A DNA stretch of 64,000 bases from Mesorhizobium sp. WSM3862. Its GTDB lineage: Bacteria; Pseudomonadota; Alphaproteobacteria; Rhizobiales; Rhizobiaceae. Location: positions 744,001 to 808,000 of the forward strand of contig NZ_NSGE01000003.1 of NCBI RefSeq assembly GCF_002294985.1. Reading direction: 5' to 3'. This document shows positions 29,297 to 37,981 of the stretch, one piece after another. Made by a program: the position numbers and the translations under genes. The first letter of the stretch is position 1. Each line of letters opens with the position of its first letter. The notes under the pieces were generated by a model, which had not been told where the DNA came from, did no database searches, and saw only the letters and a program-made list of their open reading frames with translations.

Positions 29297-30433
29297 ATGA
29301 GCGACATCCTCACCATCGCCGACCTCAAGGACATGGCGCGCCGCAAGGTGCCGAAGATGTTCTTCGACTATGCCGATTCCGGCGCCTGGACGGAGAGCAC
29401 CTATCGGGCCAACGAAGAGGACTTCGGCAAGATAAAATTCCGCCAGCGCGTGCTGGTCGACATGAGCAACCGCTCGCTGGAATCGACGATGATCGGCGAA
29501 AAAGTGGCGATGCCGGTGGCGCTGGCACCGACCGGGCTGACCGGCATGCAGCATGCCGACGGCGAGATGCTCGCGGCGCAGGCGGCTGAAGAATTCGGCG
29601 TGCCGTTCACGCTGTCGACCATGAGCATCTGCTCGATCGAGGATGTCGCCTCGGCGACCAAGACGCCGTTCTGGTTCCAGCTCTACGTGCTGCGCGACAA
29701 GGATTTCGTGCTCAACCTCATCGACCGCGCGAAGGCGGCGAAGTGCTCGGCGCTGGTGCTGACGCTCGACCTGCAGATCCTCGGCCAGCGCCACAAGGAC
29801 GTGCGCAACGGGCTGTCGGCGCCGCCCAAGATGACGCTCGCCAACATCATCGATCTGGCCCTCAAGCCGCGATGGTGCCTGGGGATCGCCGGCACGCCGC
29901 GCCGCACCTTCCGCAACATCGTCGGCCACGCCAAGGGTGTCGGCGACGTTTCTTCGCTGTCGTCCTGGACGACGGAGCAGTTCGACCCGCAGCTGTCCTG
30001 GAAGGATGTCGCCTGGATCAAGGAGCGCTGGGGCGGCAAGCTGATCCTGAAGGGCATCCTCGACAAGGAGGATGCGTTGATGGCGGCCGAGACGGGAGCC
30101 GACGCGATCATCGTGTCCAACCATGGCGGGCGGCAGCTCGACGGCGCCGCCTCCTCGATCTCGGTGCTGGAAGAGATCGCCGACGCTGTCGGCGACCGGA
30201 TCGAGGTGCATATGGATGGCGGCATTCGCTCGGGTCAGGACGTGCTCAAGGCGCTCTGCCTCGGCGCCAGGGGCACCTATATCGGCCGGCCGTTCCTTTA
30301 CGGACTCGGCGCGATGGGCAAGGCGGGCGTCACCAAGGCGCTGGAGATCATCCGCAAGGAGATGGACATCACGCTGGCGCTGTGCGGTAAGCGTCTGGTA
30401 ACCGACATGGGCAAGGACCAGCTGCGGCGCTAG
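29297..30433 (+). CDS. lldD: FMN-dependent L-lactate dehydrogenase
   Basis: A 378-residue member of the alpha-hydroxyacid oxidase family that oxidises L-lactate to pyruvate and passes electrons to the quinone pool. FMN and active-site motifs are MPVALAPTGLTGMQHADGE, VLTLDLQILGQRHKDVRNG, the catalytic His in VSNHGGRQLDGA, and the C-terminal VHMDGGIRSGQDVLKAL. It starts 24 bases after the regulator gene on the same strand, so the two probably form one transcript. Confidence 0.94.
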   Translation: MSDILTIADLKDMARRKVPKMFFDYADSGAWTESTYRANEEDFGKIKFRQRVLVDMSNRSLESTMIGEKVAMPVALAPTGLTGMQHADGEMLAAQAAEEFGVPFTLSTMSICSIEDVASATKTPFWFQLYVLRDKDFVLNLIDRAKAAKCSALVLTLDLQILGQRHKDVRNGLSAPPKMTLANIIDLALKPRWCLGIAGTPRRTFRNIVGHAKGVGDVSSLSSWTTEQFDPQLSWKDVAWIKERWGGKLILKGILDKEDALMAAETGADAIIVSNHGGRQLDGAASSISVLEEIADAVGDRIEVHMDGGIRSGQDVLKALCLGARGTYIGRPFLYGLGAMGKAGVTKALEIIRKEMDITLALCGKRLVTDMGKDQLRR

Positions 30434-30467
30434 GGGCTTATTCACCGATCCGCCCTAGTTTCCCGTG

Positions 30468-31268
30468 ATGACAGACACGGGAAGACGCGCCTTGACTGAC
30501 GCCGGCATCCACTATCTCGACGCGCGCGGGCCGAAAGGCATACGCATCTATGCCATCGGCGACGTGCATGGCCGTCATGACCTGCTCGCCGCCATGCACA
30601 GCCGGATAGCAAGCGATCTGGAGTACGGACCAAAGTCCGATTGGCGCATCATCCATCTCGGCGATTATGTCGACCGCGGACCGGACTCGAGGAACGTCAT
30701 CGAATTCCTCATCGAGGCGCGGAGCCGTGATCGCCGCAACATCATGCTTGCCGGCAACCATGACATCGGCATGCTCGATTTCCTTGCCAAACCCGATCCG
30801 GAGGGTCTGTTCATGCGCTATGGCGGCGTCCAGACGGCGGCGTCATACGGGGTGAAGCTCTCGACCGGCAGCAGCTGGTTCGGCAGGTCGGACGAGGCGC
30901 TGGCGCACGGACACGCGGCCTTGGTCGAAGCAGTGCCGCAAGCCCACGTCGACTTCCTGCGCTCGCTGTCTTTTTCAGCGTCCTTCGGCGACTTCTTCTT
31001 CTGCCATGCCGGCATCCGGCCGGGGGTGCCGCTGGAAAGCCAGAACGAGCTGGACCTGATCTGGATCCGCGACGTCTTCCACGATTACCCGGGGCTGTAT
31101 CCCAAAGTGATCGTGCACGGGCATACGCCTGTGCCGGACGTCGAGGTGATGGCCAACCGCGTCAATCTCGACACGCTCGCCTGGCAGGCGGGAACGCTCA
31201 GCGCACTTGCCGTCGACGGCGCTGAAAAGCGCATTCTGACGGTCGAGGGAATGGCGTTCTGGCCATGA
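30468..31268 (+). CDS. PPP-type serine/threonine protein phosphatase
   Basis: A 266-residue metallophosphoesterase of the bacterial PrpA/lambda-phosphatase type. The binuclear metal motifs are in order: GDVHGR, GDYVDRGPDS, GNHD, and HGHTPVP near the C-terminus. I take the ATG at 30468; a GTG directly precedes it. The substrate is unknown. It lies 34 bases after lldD and ends about 50 bases before the IS5-family element, whose insertion may have separated it from whatever followed. Confidence 0.9.
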   Translation: MTDTGRRALTDAGIHYLDARGPKGIRIYAIGDVHGRHDLLAAMHSRIASDLEYGPKSDWRIIHLGDYVDRGPDSRNVIEFLIEARSRDRRNIMLAGNHDIGMLDFLAKPDPEGLFMRYGGVQTAASYGVKLSTGSSWFGRSDEALAHGHAALVEAVPQAHVDFLRSLSFSASFGDFFFCHAGIRPGVPLESQNELDLIWIRDVFHDYPGLYPKVIVHGHTPVPDVEVMANRVNLDTLAWQAGTLSALAVDGAEKRILTVEGMAFWP

Positions 31269-31318
31269 CCCCAAGTGTGGGATCAGCTTTCCGTTTGTCG
31301 GGAAGGATCAGGCTCTAG

Positions 31319-32733
31319 CAGGCTGTTGAAGAAGTTTTGGCGCGGTTGTTTGGAGCGTGATTCACTGGTTGCCCTGATGATTTGGGGACCGTGGATGCGG
31401 GGATTGGACGAACGGACAGGTTCACAGATGGACAGCGATTTTGCGGTGCTTTATCCGCCTGGGCTCGGCTGGCCCTCGATCGCGCCGGAACGATTGATGC
31501 GTGCGATGCTGTTGCAGGCCTTTTATGGCATTCGCTCGGAGCGTCAGCTGATGGAGCGGATGGAGTTTGATCTTCTGTTCCGCTGGTTTGTTGGGCTGGG
31601 CGTTGACGAGCCCGCCTGGGATCATTCGAGCTTCACCAAGAACCGTGATCGGCTGCTGGAAGGAGAGATCGCGGCGAAGTTTCTGCGCGCGGTGCTGGCG
31701 CAACCAAGGGTGAAGCGGCTGTTGTCGTCGGATCACTTCTCGGTGGACGGGACGCTGATCGAGGCCTGGGCTTCGATCAAGAGCTTTCGCCGCAAGGACG
31801 GCAGCGACAACGATCCGGATGGAACGGGCCGTAACGCCGAGCGTGGCTTTCATAAGGAGAAGCGCTCCAACGACACGCACCAGAGCACGAGCGATCCGCA
31901 GGCGCGGCTCTACAAGAAGGGCGACGGGCAGCCGGCGAAGCTCTGCTATCTGGGACATGCGCTGATGGAGAACCGTCACGGGCTGGCGGTCGATGGCAGC
32001 ATTACCCAGGCCACGGGTACAGCCGAGCGCGAGGCCGCGCTCGCCATGTTGGACCGCAGACCATCGCGGCGGCGCATCACGCTCGGGGCCGACAAGGCCT
32101 ATGATGTAATCCAGTTCGTCAAGGACCTGCGCGAGCGCAAGGTCACGCCGCACATCGCCGTCGACGGCCATTTGAGCAAGACCGGCAAGCCGCGCGTAAC
32201 GGCTATCGACGGCCGCACGCGCTGTCACGCCGGCTATGCCGTCAGCCAGCGCCGCCGAAAGCGGATCGAGGAAGTGTTCGGTTGGATCAAAGCCTCTGCT
32301 GGCATGGCCAAGGTCAAGCTGCGAGGATGCGCCCGTGTGGGCGCGGCCTTCACCCTGAACCTTGCGGCCTACAATCTGGTCCGCTTGCCAAAGCTTCTGG
32401 CAGCGCCGGCATGAGCATCGCAGGCCGCTGGCGGATTGTTGAAATGCCCGATTATGTCGAGGACTATGCCGACATGATGGAGCCCGCCTACATCGAGTTC
32501 GCGGCAGATGGCTCCGGCGAATTCGCCTTCGGCTGCGTCACCGGGCAGATATTCGATGGGGCCGACGGCAATCATGTCGCATTCTCCTGGCAAGGCAACG
32601 ACGAGATGGACGAAGCTCAGGGCGACGGCTGGGCCGAAATCCAACCTGACGGCTCGATCATGGGCCAAATCTGCTTCCACAACGGCGACGATGCTAATTT
32701 CATTGCCCGCAAATGCACTTCTTCAACAGCCTG
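31319..32733 (+). mobile_element. IS5-family insertion sequence with passenger gene
   Basis: A 1,415-base element bounded by perfect 17-base inverted repeats CAGGCTGTTGAAGAAGT (31319-31335, and its complement at 32717-32733). It is flanked by CTAG on the left and TTAG on the right; both fit the IS5-type YTAR target but differ in the first base. It encodes a transposase and, overlapping its stop, a second gene that is not part of a minimal IS. It lies between a phosphatase gene and a small secreted-protein gene. Confidence 0.9.
31377..32414 (+). CDS. IS5-family transposase
   Basis: A DDE transposase with the first Asp in DHFSVDGTLIEAWAS, the second in ITLGADKAYD, and the IS5 signature YAVSQRRRKRIEEVFGWIK containing the catalytic Glu. 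I start it at ATG 31377 inside the element (345 residues); ATG 31395 is an alternative, and the frame also opens outside the left repeat, which cannot be the start. From memory of relatives, about 30-35 residues after MRGLDERTGS appear to be missing before DFAVLYPPGLGWPSIAPERL. If so, the enzyme may be impaired although all catalytic residues remain. Confidence 0.88.
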   Translation: MIWGPWMRGLDERTGSQMDSDFAVLYPPGLGWPSIAPERLMRAMLLQAFYGIRSERQLMERMEFDLLFRWFVGLGVDEPAWDHSSFTKNRDRLLEGEIAAKFLRAVLAQPRVKRLLSSDHFSVDGTLIEAWASIKSFRRKDGSDNDPDGTGRNAERGFHKEKRSNDTHQSTSDPQARLYKKGDGQPAKLCYLGHALMENRHGLAVDGSITQATGTAEREAALAMLDRRPSRRRITLGADKAYDVIQFVKDLRERKVTPHIAVDGHLSKTGKPRVTAIDGRTRCHAGYAVSQRRRKRIEEVFGWIKASAGMAKVKLRGCARVGAAFTLNLAAYNLVRLPKLLAAPA

Positions 32734-32737
32734 TTAG
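32411..32737 (+). CDS. IS passenger gene, small acidic protein
   Basis: A 108-residue acidic protein whose ATG overlaps the transposase stop (ATGA). It begins MSIAGRWRIVEMPDYVED and has YIEFAADGSGEF, FSWQGNDEMDEAQGDGWAE and GSIMGQICFHNGDDANF. This resembles a widespread unnamed family of small proteins with the pattern WRIVEMD, FIEF, FSWEGNDE and IYFHxGDDSxF; that recognition is from memory. The C-terminal codons run through the right inverted repeat, and the stop codon TAG (32735-32737) lies in the flanking target. It has no known role in transposition. Confidence 0.75.
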   Translation: MSIAGRWRIVEMPDYVEDYADMMEPAYIEFAADGSGEFAFGCVTGQIFDGADGNHVAFSWQGNDEMDEAQGDGWAEIQPDGSIMGQICFHNGDDANFIARKCTSSTAC

Positions 32738-32874
32738 CGAAGCGCGGCGGTGACGCCGTAGCCGTCGACGGCCTGGTGATTGTTTGCAGCGTCGGCAGAA
32801 TAAATGCCGAGGCCGCACACGACGATGGCAGACAGCATTACAAAGGACAAAAGCGCTGCTTTCACGGAAGTCAT
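32734..32874 (-). CDS. Very small secreted protein ending at the IS boundary
   Basis: A 46-residue frame from ATG at 32874, starting MTSVKAALLSFVMLSAIVVC, a clear signal-peptide-like helix, with an AxA site (SADAA) near residue 29. The mature part, NNHQAVDGYGVTAALR, would be only about 16 residues. Its stop TAA falls in the TTAG target bases next to the IS. The gene is either complete with a native stop in the target site or a 3'-truncated fragment; I cannot decide. There is no strong ribosome binding site. Confidence 0.5.
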   Translation of the reverse strand: MTSVKAALLSFVMLSAIVVCGLGIYSADAANNHQAVDGYGVTAALR

Positions 32875-33153
32875 CTCTGGTTGAGCTTTCTGCATCTGTG
32901 CACGAGGCGGTTACCAATGCGTTGAAACGATAAAATGCGTCTCAATGTTTCGACGATTTCGCGCTTCTAAGCAGATTCTGTATCTCCGGTGTGTCGCTTG
33001 GATCACACAACAGGTTCATCGCGGTTGCACGGACGATACAGAGGGCGCCCTCTTAGGCGGGCGGCCGGACACAAACCAAGAATGAAGTGCGTTTTCCCCA
33101 GGCGGAACTGCCGCCGCGTGCCAATTATGTCACGCTCCGCGGCGGTGCGACGG
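32875..33153. other. Intergenic region, no gene seen
   Basis: This 279-base gap lies between the small secreted-protein gene and the amidotransferase gene. It contains a perfect 14-base palindrome AGAGGGCGCCCTCT (33040-33053), which could be part of a hairpin or a protein site. I find no ORF, tRNA or terminator with a T-run. Confidence 0.35.
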
Positions 33154-33852
33154 TCAGATCGTCGCCACCCAGGCACGCGCGATCGCGAGCCCTGCGGCGT
33201 CGGCGTGCGGTCCGTTGCTAGCCATCTCGTAGTCGAGCTTGCCGGTCCAGTCGGGATGGCGCTCGGCGATCAGCGCCGCGAATGAGGTGCTCCAGTCGCG
33301 CACCAGCGGGCGATCCGCCTCGAAATGGAACTGGAAGCCATAGACGGCGCGGCCAATACGAAAAGCCTGGTTCGCCGCGACATCATTGCCCGCAAGCCGC
33401 ACGGCCTTCTCGGGCAGGTCGAACGTATCGTCGTGCCATTGGAAAATCGGGAATCTTTCCGGCAAGGCGCCGAGAACAGGGTCGTGCTTGGCTTCGGCCG
33501 TCAGCGACACCCCGCACCAGCCGAATTCAACCGCACCGCCGATGTGGTTGTCGGCGCCAAAGGCGCGGGCGACGAGCTGGCCGCCGAGGCAGATGCCAAG
33601 CACCGATCGGTCCTTGCCGGCGAAATCGCGCGTCAATTCGAGCAACGCGGGAAAATAGGGATAGTCGTCGTCGGCCAGCGCATTCTGCCCCCCGCCCAGA
33701 ACCACCATGGCATCGTGACCGTTCGCGTCCCGGGGCAGCGGATCGCCTTGGTAGGGGCGGCGCAAGTCAAGCTCGGCACCAGCCTCCGCGAGAGCGGCGC
33801 CGACTTGGCCGAGGCCGGTATTGTCGTAGTTCTGGACCACCAGCACCCGCAT
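33154..33852 (-). CDS. Class I glutamine amidotransferase-like protein
   Basis: A 232-residue stand-alone GATase1 domain. The nucleophile elbow is GICLGGQ with its Cys, and the catalytic His is in YGFQFHFEADRP. Length and layout match GuaA-like amidotransferases of unknown partner, some of which act on small metabolites such as gamma-glutamyl compounds. No synthase partner is encoded next to it. ATG at 33852; it diverges from the unnamed conserved gene at 33941. Confidence 0.88.
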   Translation of the reverse strand: MRVLVVQNYDNTGLGQVGAALAEAGAELDLRRPYQGDPLPRDANGHDAMVVLGGGQNALADDDYPYFPALLELTRDFAGKDRSVLGICLGGQLVARAFGADNHIGGAVEFGWCGVSLTAEAKHDPVLGALPERFPIFQWHDDTFDLPEKAVRLAGNDVAANQAFRIGRAVYGFQFHFEADRPLVRDWSTSFAALIAERHPDWTGKLDYEMASNGPHADAAGLAIARAWVATI

Positions 33853-33940
33853 CCGCGAATCCCTGCTGACATGAAAATGACGGTGGGAGCGATATCATGC
33901 CGCCTCGGTTTCAGCCAAGCCGCGCGTCGGAGAGAAAGCT

Positions 33941-34588
33941 ATGCCACTGCAGAACCGGGTCGATCCGTTCGGCGCCATCCATGCCGTGCCCGAGCGCGGC
34001 CTCTTCACCGGCAATCGCGGCATCATCCATGACCCCGAGACAAAGACGCTTCTGCGGAAGCGCTGGGCGTTGCCGGCCTGGATCATCTGCGTCTGCCAAT
34101 TCCGTGGCGTGCGACGCGAGCCGATGGGCCGCAATGGGCCTGGAGGAAAGGCCGGCTGGACCGAGCTCTTCTTTCTCGACGAGGTGACGGCGCTCGCGGC
34201 CGGGCACCGGCCCTGCTTCTTCTGCCGGCGCGCGCGGGCAGCCGATTTCGTGCGGCGCTTCGGCGAGGTCTTCGGCATTGCCGAACCGCGCGCGCCGATG
34301 GTCGACGAGCGGCTGCACAGGGAGCGGCTGGCCTCCGGCGGGCGGCCGCCGGCCGTCTCATCCGATGAACTCGCCGGTTTGCCGGATGGAGCAGTCGTGG
34401 CCGAGGGGGAGACCGCATACGCGCTCCGCGCCGGCAAGGCGCTCGAATGGTCCTTCGCAGGGTATGCCGCGCCTCTTCCGTCCAACCGCCTCGCCGGGCG
34501 ATCGCTGCGACTGCTCACGCCTGCCACAAGCGTTTCGGTGCTGAGACATGGCTACGCGCCGGTCTGGCATCCGTCTGCCGATACTTGA
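33941..34588 (+). CDS. Conserved protein with CxxC motif, function unknown
   Basis: A 215-residue soluble protein I do not recognise by name. It belongs to a conserved bacterial group with the blocks [40 protein letters not shown] and [12 protein letters not shown]. The CxxC followed by Arg-rich helix and the strongly conserved WTELFFLDE suggest a metal or nucleic-acid contact, but this is inference. ATG at 33941 has GGAGAGAAAGCT upstream. It is followed 31 bases later by rsmE on the same strand and may be co-transcribed with it. Confidence 0.7.
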   Translation: MPLQNRVDPFGAIHAVPERGLFTGNRGIIHDPETKTLLRKRWALPAWIICVCQFRGVRREPMGRNGPGGKAGWTELFFLDEVTALAAGHRPCFFCRRARAADFVRRFGEVFGIAEPRAPMVDERLHRERLASGGRPPAVSSDELAGLPDGAVVAEGETAYALRAGKALEWSFAGYAAPLPSNRLAGRSLRLLTPATSVSVLRHGYAPVWHPSADT

Positions 34589-34619
34589 CGACAACCTGCG
34601 CCTCGCCCATTGCTCGGCC

Positions 34620-35354
34620 ATGCGCGCCAACTACAAAATGCAGCGGCTGTTCGTGCCGGACGATCTCGGACCGGGCTTCGAGTTAGATGCTGGACAGCAG
34701 CAGAGCCACTATCTCGCGCACGTGATGCGGCTCAGCGAAGGCGCGGAGGTCCTGCTCTTCAACGGCCGCGACGGCGAGTGGTCGGCTTCGATCGCCGCCA
34801 AGACCAAGAAAGCCGTGCGGCTCAAGGTGCTTACCCTGCAGCGGCCGCAGCCGCCGCTGCCCGATCTCGTCTATTGCTTCGCCCCGCTGAAGCAGGGCCG
34901 CCTCGACTATCTGGTGCAGAAAGCGGTCGAAATGGGCGCCGGCATCCTGCAACCGGTCATCACCCAGCACACACAAGTGGCCAAGCCTGGCATCGATCGG
35001 CTGCGCGCCAATGTCGTCGAAGCGGCCGAGCAATGCGGCATCCTGGCGGTGCCAAAGGTGTGCGAAGCAGAGAAGCTGGAGCGGCTGCTCGGCGGCTGGG
35101 ACAAGGAACGGCGGCTGATCTTCTGCGACGAGGATGCCTCGACCAACAATCCACTGCCAGCCTTGCAGAAGGTGAGCGAGAAAAAACTCGCGCTGCTGGT
35201 GGGGCCGGAGGGCGGCTTTTCCGATGACGAGCGCAGGATGCTGCGGGCGCTGCCCTTCGTCAGCGCCATTCCGCTCGGGCCGCGCATCCTGCGCGCCGAC
35301 ACCGCGGCGGTCGCGGCGCTCGCGGTGATGCAGGCGACGATCGGCGACTGGTGA
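34620..35354 (+). CDS. rsmE: 16S rRNA m3U1498 methyltransferase
   Basis: A SPOUT-class methyltransferase acting on U1498 of 16S rRNA. I take the ATG at 34620 (244 residues), whose product starts [15 protein letters not shown]; an ATG at 34638 would also fit. The N-terminal PUA-like domain ([21 protein letters not shown]) is followed by the knotted domain, with [17 protein letters not shown] and the final [19 protein letters not shown], the SAM-binding trefoil knot signature of the family. gshA follows 105 bases later. Confidence 0.93.
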   Translation: MRANYKMQRLFVPDDLGPGFELDAGQQQSHYLAHVMRLSEGAEVLLFNGRDGEWSASIAAKTKKAVRLKVLTLQRPQPPLPDLVYCFAPLKQGRLDYLVQKAVEMGAGILQPVITQHTQVAKPGIDRLRANVVEAAEQCGILAVPKVCEAEKLERLLGGWDKERRLIFCDEDASTNNPLPALQKVSEKKLALLVGPEGGFSDDERRMLRALPFVSAIPLGPRILRADTAAVAALAVMQATIGDW

Positions 35355-35459
35355 TCAAATCCAGTTGAGGCGTGGCTCAGGATTTTTCGCTTGATCGGCT
35401 ACTGACATTTCGTCCATCTAGCGCCCGGCGGCTAGCTGACGGCTGCGGAGGGCTTTCTT

Positions 35460-36833
35460 ATGGCGCGCGACACAACCGATATCCAGCCCATCGAAGGCAT
35501 CGACGAACTCGTCGGCTATCTGGCGGCCGGCAACAAGCCGCGCGACAAATGGCGGATCGGCACCGAGCACGAGAAGTTCCCCTTCTATGTCGATGGCAAC
35601 GCGCCGGTGCCCTATGGCGGCGAGCGCGGCATCCGCGCCATCCTGGAAGGCATGCAGGAAAAGCTCGGCTGGGATCCGATCATGGATGCCGGCCGCATCA
35701 TCGGCCTGGTCGAGCCGACCGGCCAGGGCGCGATCTCGCTGGAGCCGGGCGGGCAGTTCGAGCTCTCCGGCGCGCCGCTGGAGACGATCCACCAGACCTG
35801 CCGCGAGGGCAACGCGCATTTGGCGCAGGTGCGCGAGATCGCCGAGCCGCTCGGCATCCGCTTCCTCGGCCTCGGCGGCAGCCCAAAATGGTCGCTTGCC
35901 GAAACGCCGAAAATGCCGAAGTCGCGCTACGAGATCATGACTCGCTACATGCCGAAGGTCGGCTCCAAGGGCCTCGACATGATGTATCGCACCTGCACGA
36001 TCCAGGTGAATCTCGACTTCGAAAGCGAATTTGACATGCGCCGCAAGATGCAGGTGTCGCTGAAGCTGCAGCCGCTGTCGACGGCGCTGTTCGCCAATTC
36101 GCCCTTCACCGAGAGCCGGCCGAACGGGCTGCAGAGCTGGCGCGGCGACATTTGGCGCGACACCGACAACCAGCGCTCCGGCATGCTCGAATTCTGCTTC
36201 GCGCCGGATTTCGGCTTTGCCGACTATGTCGAATGGGCGCTCGACGTGCCGATGTATTTCGTCATCCGCGACGGGCAGTATCACGACATGACGCGCTACA
36301 CCTTCCGCCAGTTCATGGCGGGTGCCGCGCGCACGCAAGTGCCCGACGGCCTGCCGACGATGGGCGACTGGGCGAACCACCTCTCCACCCTCTTCCCCGA
36401 TGTGCGGCTGAAGCGCTTCCTCGAGATGCGGGGCGCCGACGGCGGACCGTGGCGGCGCATCTGCGCGCTGCCGGCTTTCTGGGTCGGCCTGCTCTATGAC
36501 GAGCAGGCACTCGACGCCGCGGAGACGCTGACCTCGAGCTGGACCTACGAAGAAGCGCTGGCGATGCGCAACGCCGTGCCGGAGCACGGCATTTCGGCGC
36601 CATTCCGCAACGCCACCTTGCGCGAGGTTGCCCGCGACGTGCTGGCCATCGCCCGCACGGGTCTGAAGAACCGCGCCAAGAAGAACCGCGACGGCTATGA
36701 CGAGACCTCGTTCCTCAACACGCTCGACGAGGTCGTGGCGCGCGGCACCACCAGCGCCGAGGAGATGCTTTCGGCATATCACACGCGCTGGGGCGGCTCG
36801 ATCGAGCCGGTGTTCATGGAATATGCCTACTGA
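35460..36833 (+). CDS. gshA: Glutamate-cysteine ligase, plant/alphaproteobacterial type
   Basis: Makes gamma-glutamylcysteine, the first and rate-limiting step of glutathione synthesis. The 457 residues belong to the plant-like GCS2 family, unrelated in length to E. coli GshA. Motifs include WRIGTEHEKFPF, GLVEPTGQGAISLEPGGQFE and MYRTCTIQVNLDFESE. It has a strong GGAGGG ribosome binding site seven bases before the ATG. In rhizobia, glutathione is needed for stress tolerance and effective nodules; that is family knowledge, not visible here. Confidence 0.95.
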   Translation: MARDTTDIQPIEGIDELVGYLAAGNKPRDKWRIGTEHEKFPFYVDGNAPVPYGGERGIRAILEGMQEKLGWDPIMDAGRIIGLVEPTGQGAISLEPGGQFELSGAPLETIHQTCREGNAHLAQVREIAEPLGIRFLGLGGSPKWSLAETPKMPKSRYEIMTRYMPKVGSKGLDMMYRTCTIQVNLDFESEFDMRRKMQVSLKLQPLSTALFANSPFTESRPNGLQSWRGDIWRDTDNQRSGMLEFCFAPDFGFADYVEWALDVPMYFVIRDGQYHDMTRYTFRQFMAGAARTQVPDGLPTMGDWANHLSTLFPDVRLKRFLEMRGADGGPWRRICALPAFWVGLLYDEQALDAAETLTSSWTYEEALAMRNAVPEHGISAPFRNATLREVARDVLAIARTGLKNRAKKNRDGYDETSFLNTLDEVVARGTTSAEEMLSAYHTRWGGSIEPVFMEYAY

Positions 36834-36933
36834 CCGTTCGCCGGCCACCTGAGCCGTGGCTCGGCAAAAGCTGCTTCATTCGGTGATGGAAACGAACTAG
36901 GCTCCCCCGTGAGGATATTGCGGAGGAGATCTG

Positions 36934-37818
36934 ATGCCTTCCCTGTTCGATATTTTTTTGCAAGCCCAGAACGGCGCCGGCATGCAGGCGCTGGCCCAGC
37001 AGTTTGGCCTTTCGATGCAGCAGGCGCAGGCCGCGGTGCAGGCGCTGCTGCCGGCCTTCTCACAGGGGCTTCAGCGCAACACCGCCGATCCCTATGGAAT
37101 GGGTGCTTTCATGACGGCGATGGCGAGCGGCCAGCACGCCAAGTATTTCGAGGACGCAACCCGGGCCTTCACGCCGCAAGGCATCGATGAAGGCAACGGC
37201 ATTCTCGGCCATCTGTTCGGCTCGAAGGACCTGTCACGCGCTGTTGCAGCCCAGGCCGCTCAGGCGACCGGCCTTAGCCAGCAGGTGCTGCAGCAGATGC
37301 TGCCGGCGATGGCGTCGATGATGATGGGCGGATTGTTCAAGCAGACCAACAGCCAGATGCAGGCCGCCGGCGGCTTCGGTGGCGGCGGCAATCCTTTCGG
37401 CGAGATCATCGAGGAGATGATGCGGCAGGCGGGAGGCGGCGCACAGGCCCCGCAGCCAGCGCCAAATCCCTATGGCGACAATCCGCTCGGCAAGGTGCTG
37501 CAAGACATGTTCGGTGGCGGCGCCCAACAGCCGCAAAGCCAACCGCAGCAGGCGCCGAACCCTTACGGCGACAATCCGCTGGGCAAGATGTTCGAAGAAA
37601 TGCTGCGGCAAGGCGGCGGTTTCGGCACGCCAGACGGACAGCAGGCGCCGCAGCAATCCCAGCCGCAGCCGCAAACCAATCCGAGCGGCCGGCCGAGAAA
37701 TCCATTCGACGACATCTTCGGCAGGATGTTCGAGACCGGCGCGCAGCAGCGCGAGGAATATCAGAAGGGCATGGAGACGATCTTCGACCAGTTCAAGCGC
37801 GGGATGGACCGACGGTAG
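36934..37818 (+). CDS. DUF937 domain protein with Gln/Pro/Gly repeats
   Basis: A 294-residue cytoplasmic protein. Residues 1-140 form the helical DUF937 domain (YidB-like), with ALAQQFGLSMQQAQAAVQAL and a met-rich hydrophobic helix (LQQMLPAMASMMMGGLFKQ). The rest is low-complexity and contains two near copies of NPYGDNPLGK followed by (V/M)(L/F)(Q/E)(D/E)M(F/L), each after a Gln/Pro-rich linker, and a third, weaker NPFGEIIEEMM-like unit. Function is unknown. A GGAGGAG site precedes the ATG. Confidence 0.85.
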   Translation: MPSLFDIFLQAQNGAGMQALAQQFGLSMQQAQAAVQALLPAFSQGLQRNTADPYGMGAFMTAMASGQHAKYFEDATRAFTPQGIDEGNGILGHLFGSKDLSRAVAAQAAQATGLSQQVLQQMLPAMASMMMGGLFKQTNSQMQAAGGFGGGGNPFGEIIEEMMRQAGGGAQAPQPAPNPYGDNPLGKVLQDMFGGGAQQPQSQPQQAPNPYGDNPLGKMFEEMLRQGGGFGTPDGQQAPQQSQPQPQTNPSGRPRNPFDDIFGRMFETGAQQREEYQKGMETIFDQFKRGMDRR

Positions 37819-37830
37819 GGCGCTCCACTC

Positions 37831-37867
37831 AAAAGAAAAATGCCCGGTCCTGGAGGGGAACCGGGCA
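37831..37867 (-). terminator. Rho-independent terminator of the DUF1127 gene
   Basis: An 8-base GC-rich stem, TGCCCGGT (37841-37848) with ACCGGGCA (37860-37867), is followed on the minus strand by TTTTTCTTTT. It lies 115 bases after the DUF1127 stop and just beyond the DUF937 stop, so it may also affect the plus-strand transcript. Confidence 0.8.
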
Positions 37868-37981
37868 ATGTGCAGGCAGGCCGGCGGGAACCGGCAGGGA
37901 GTGTGGGAGCCTGCATGAAACTTGGTCGCGCCGAGCCCTCGAAAGGTTAAGCGCGAGCGCAAACGCAGCCGGCGAAGCCGC

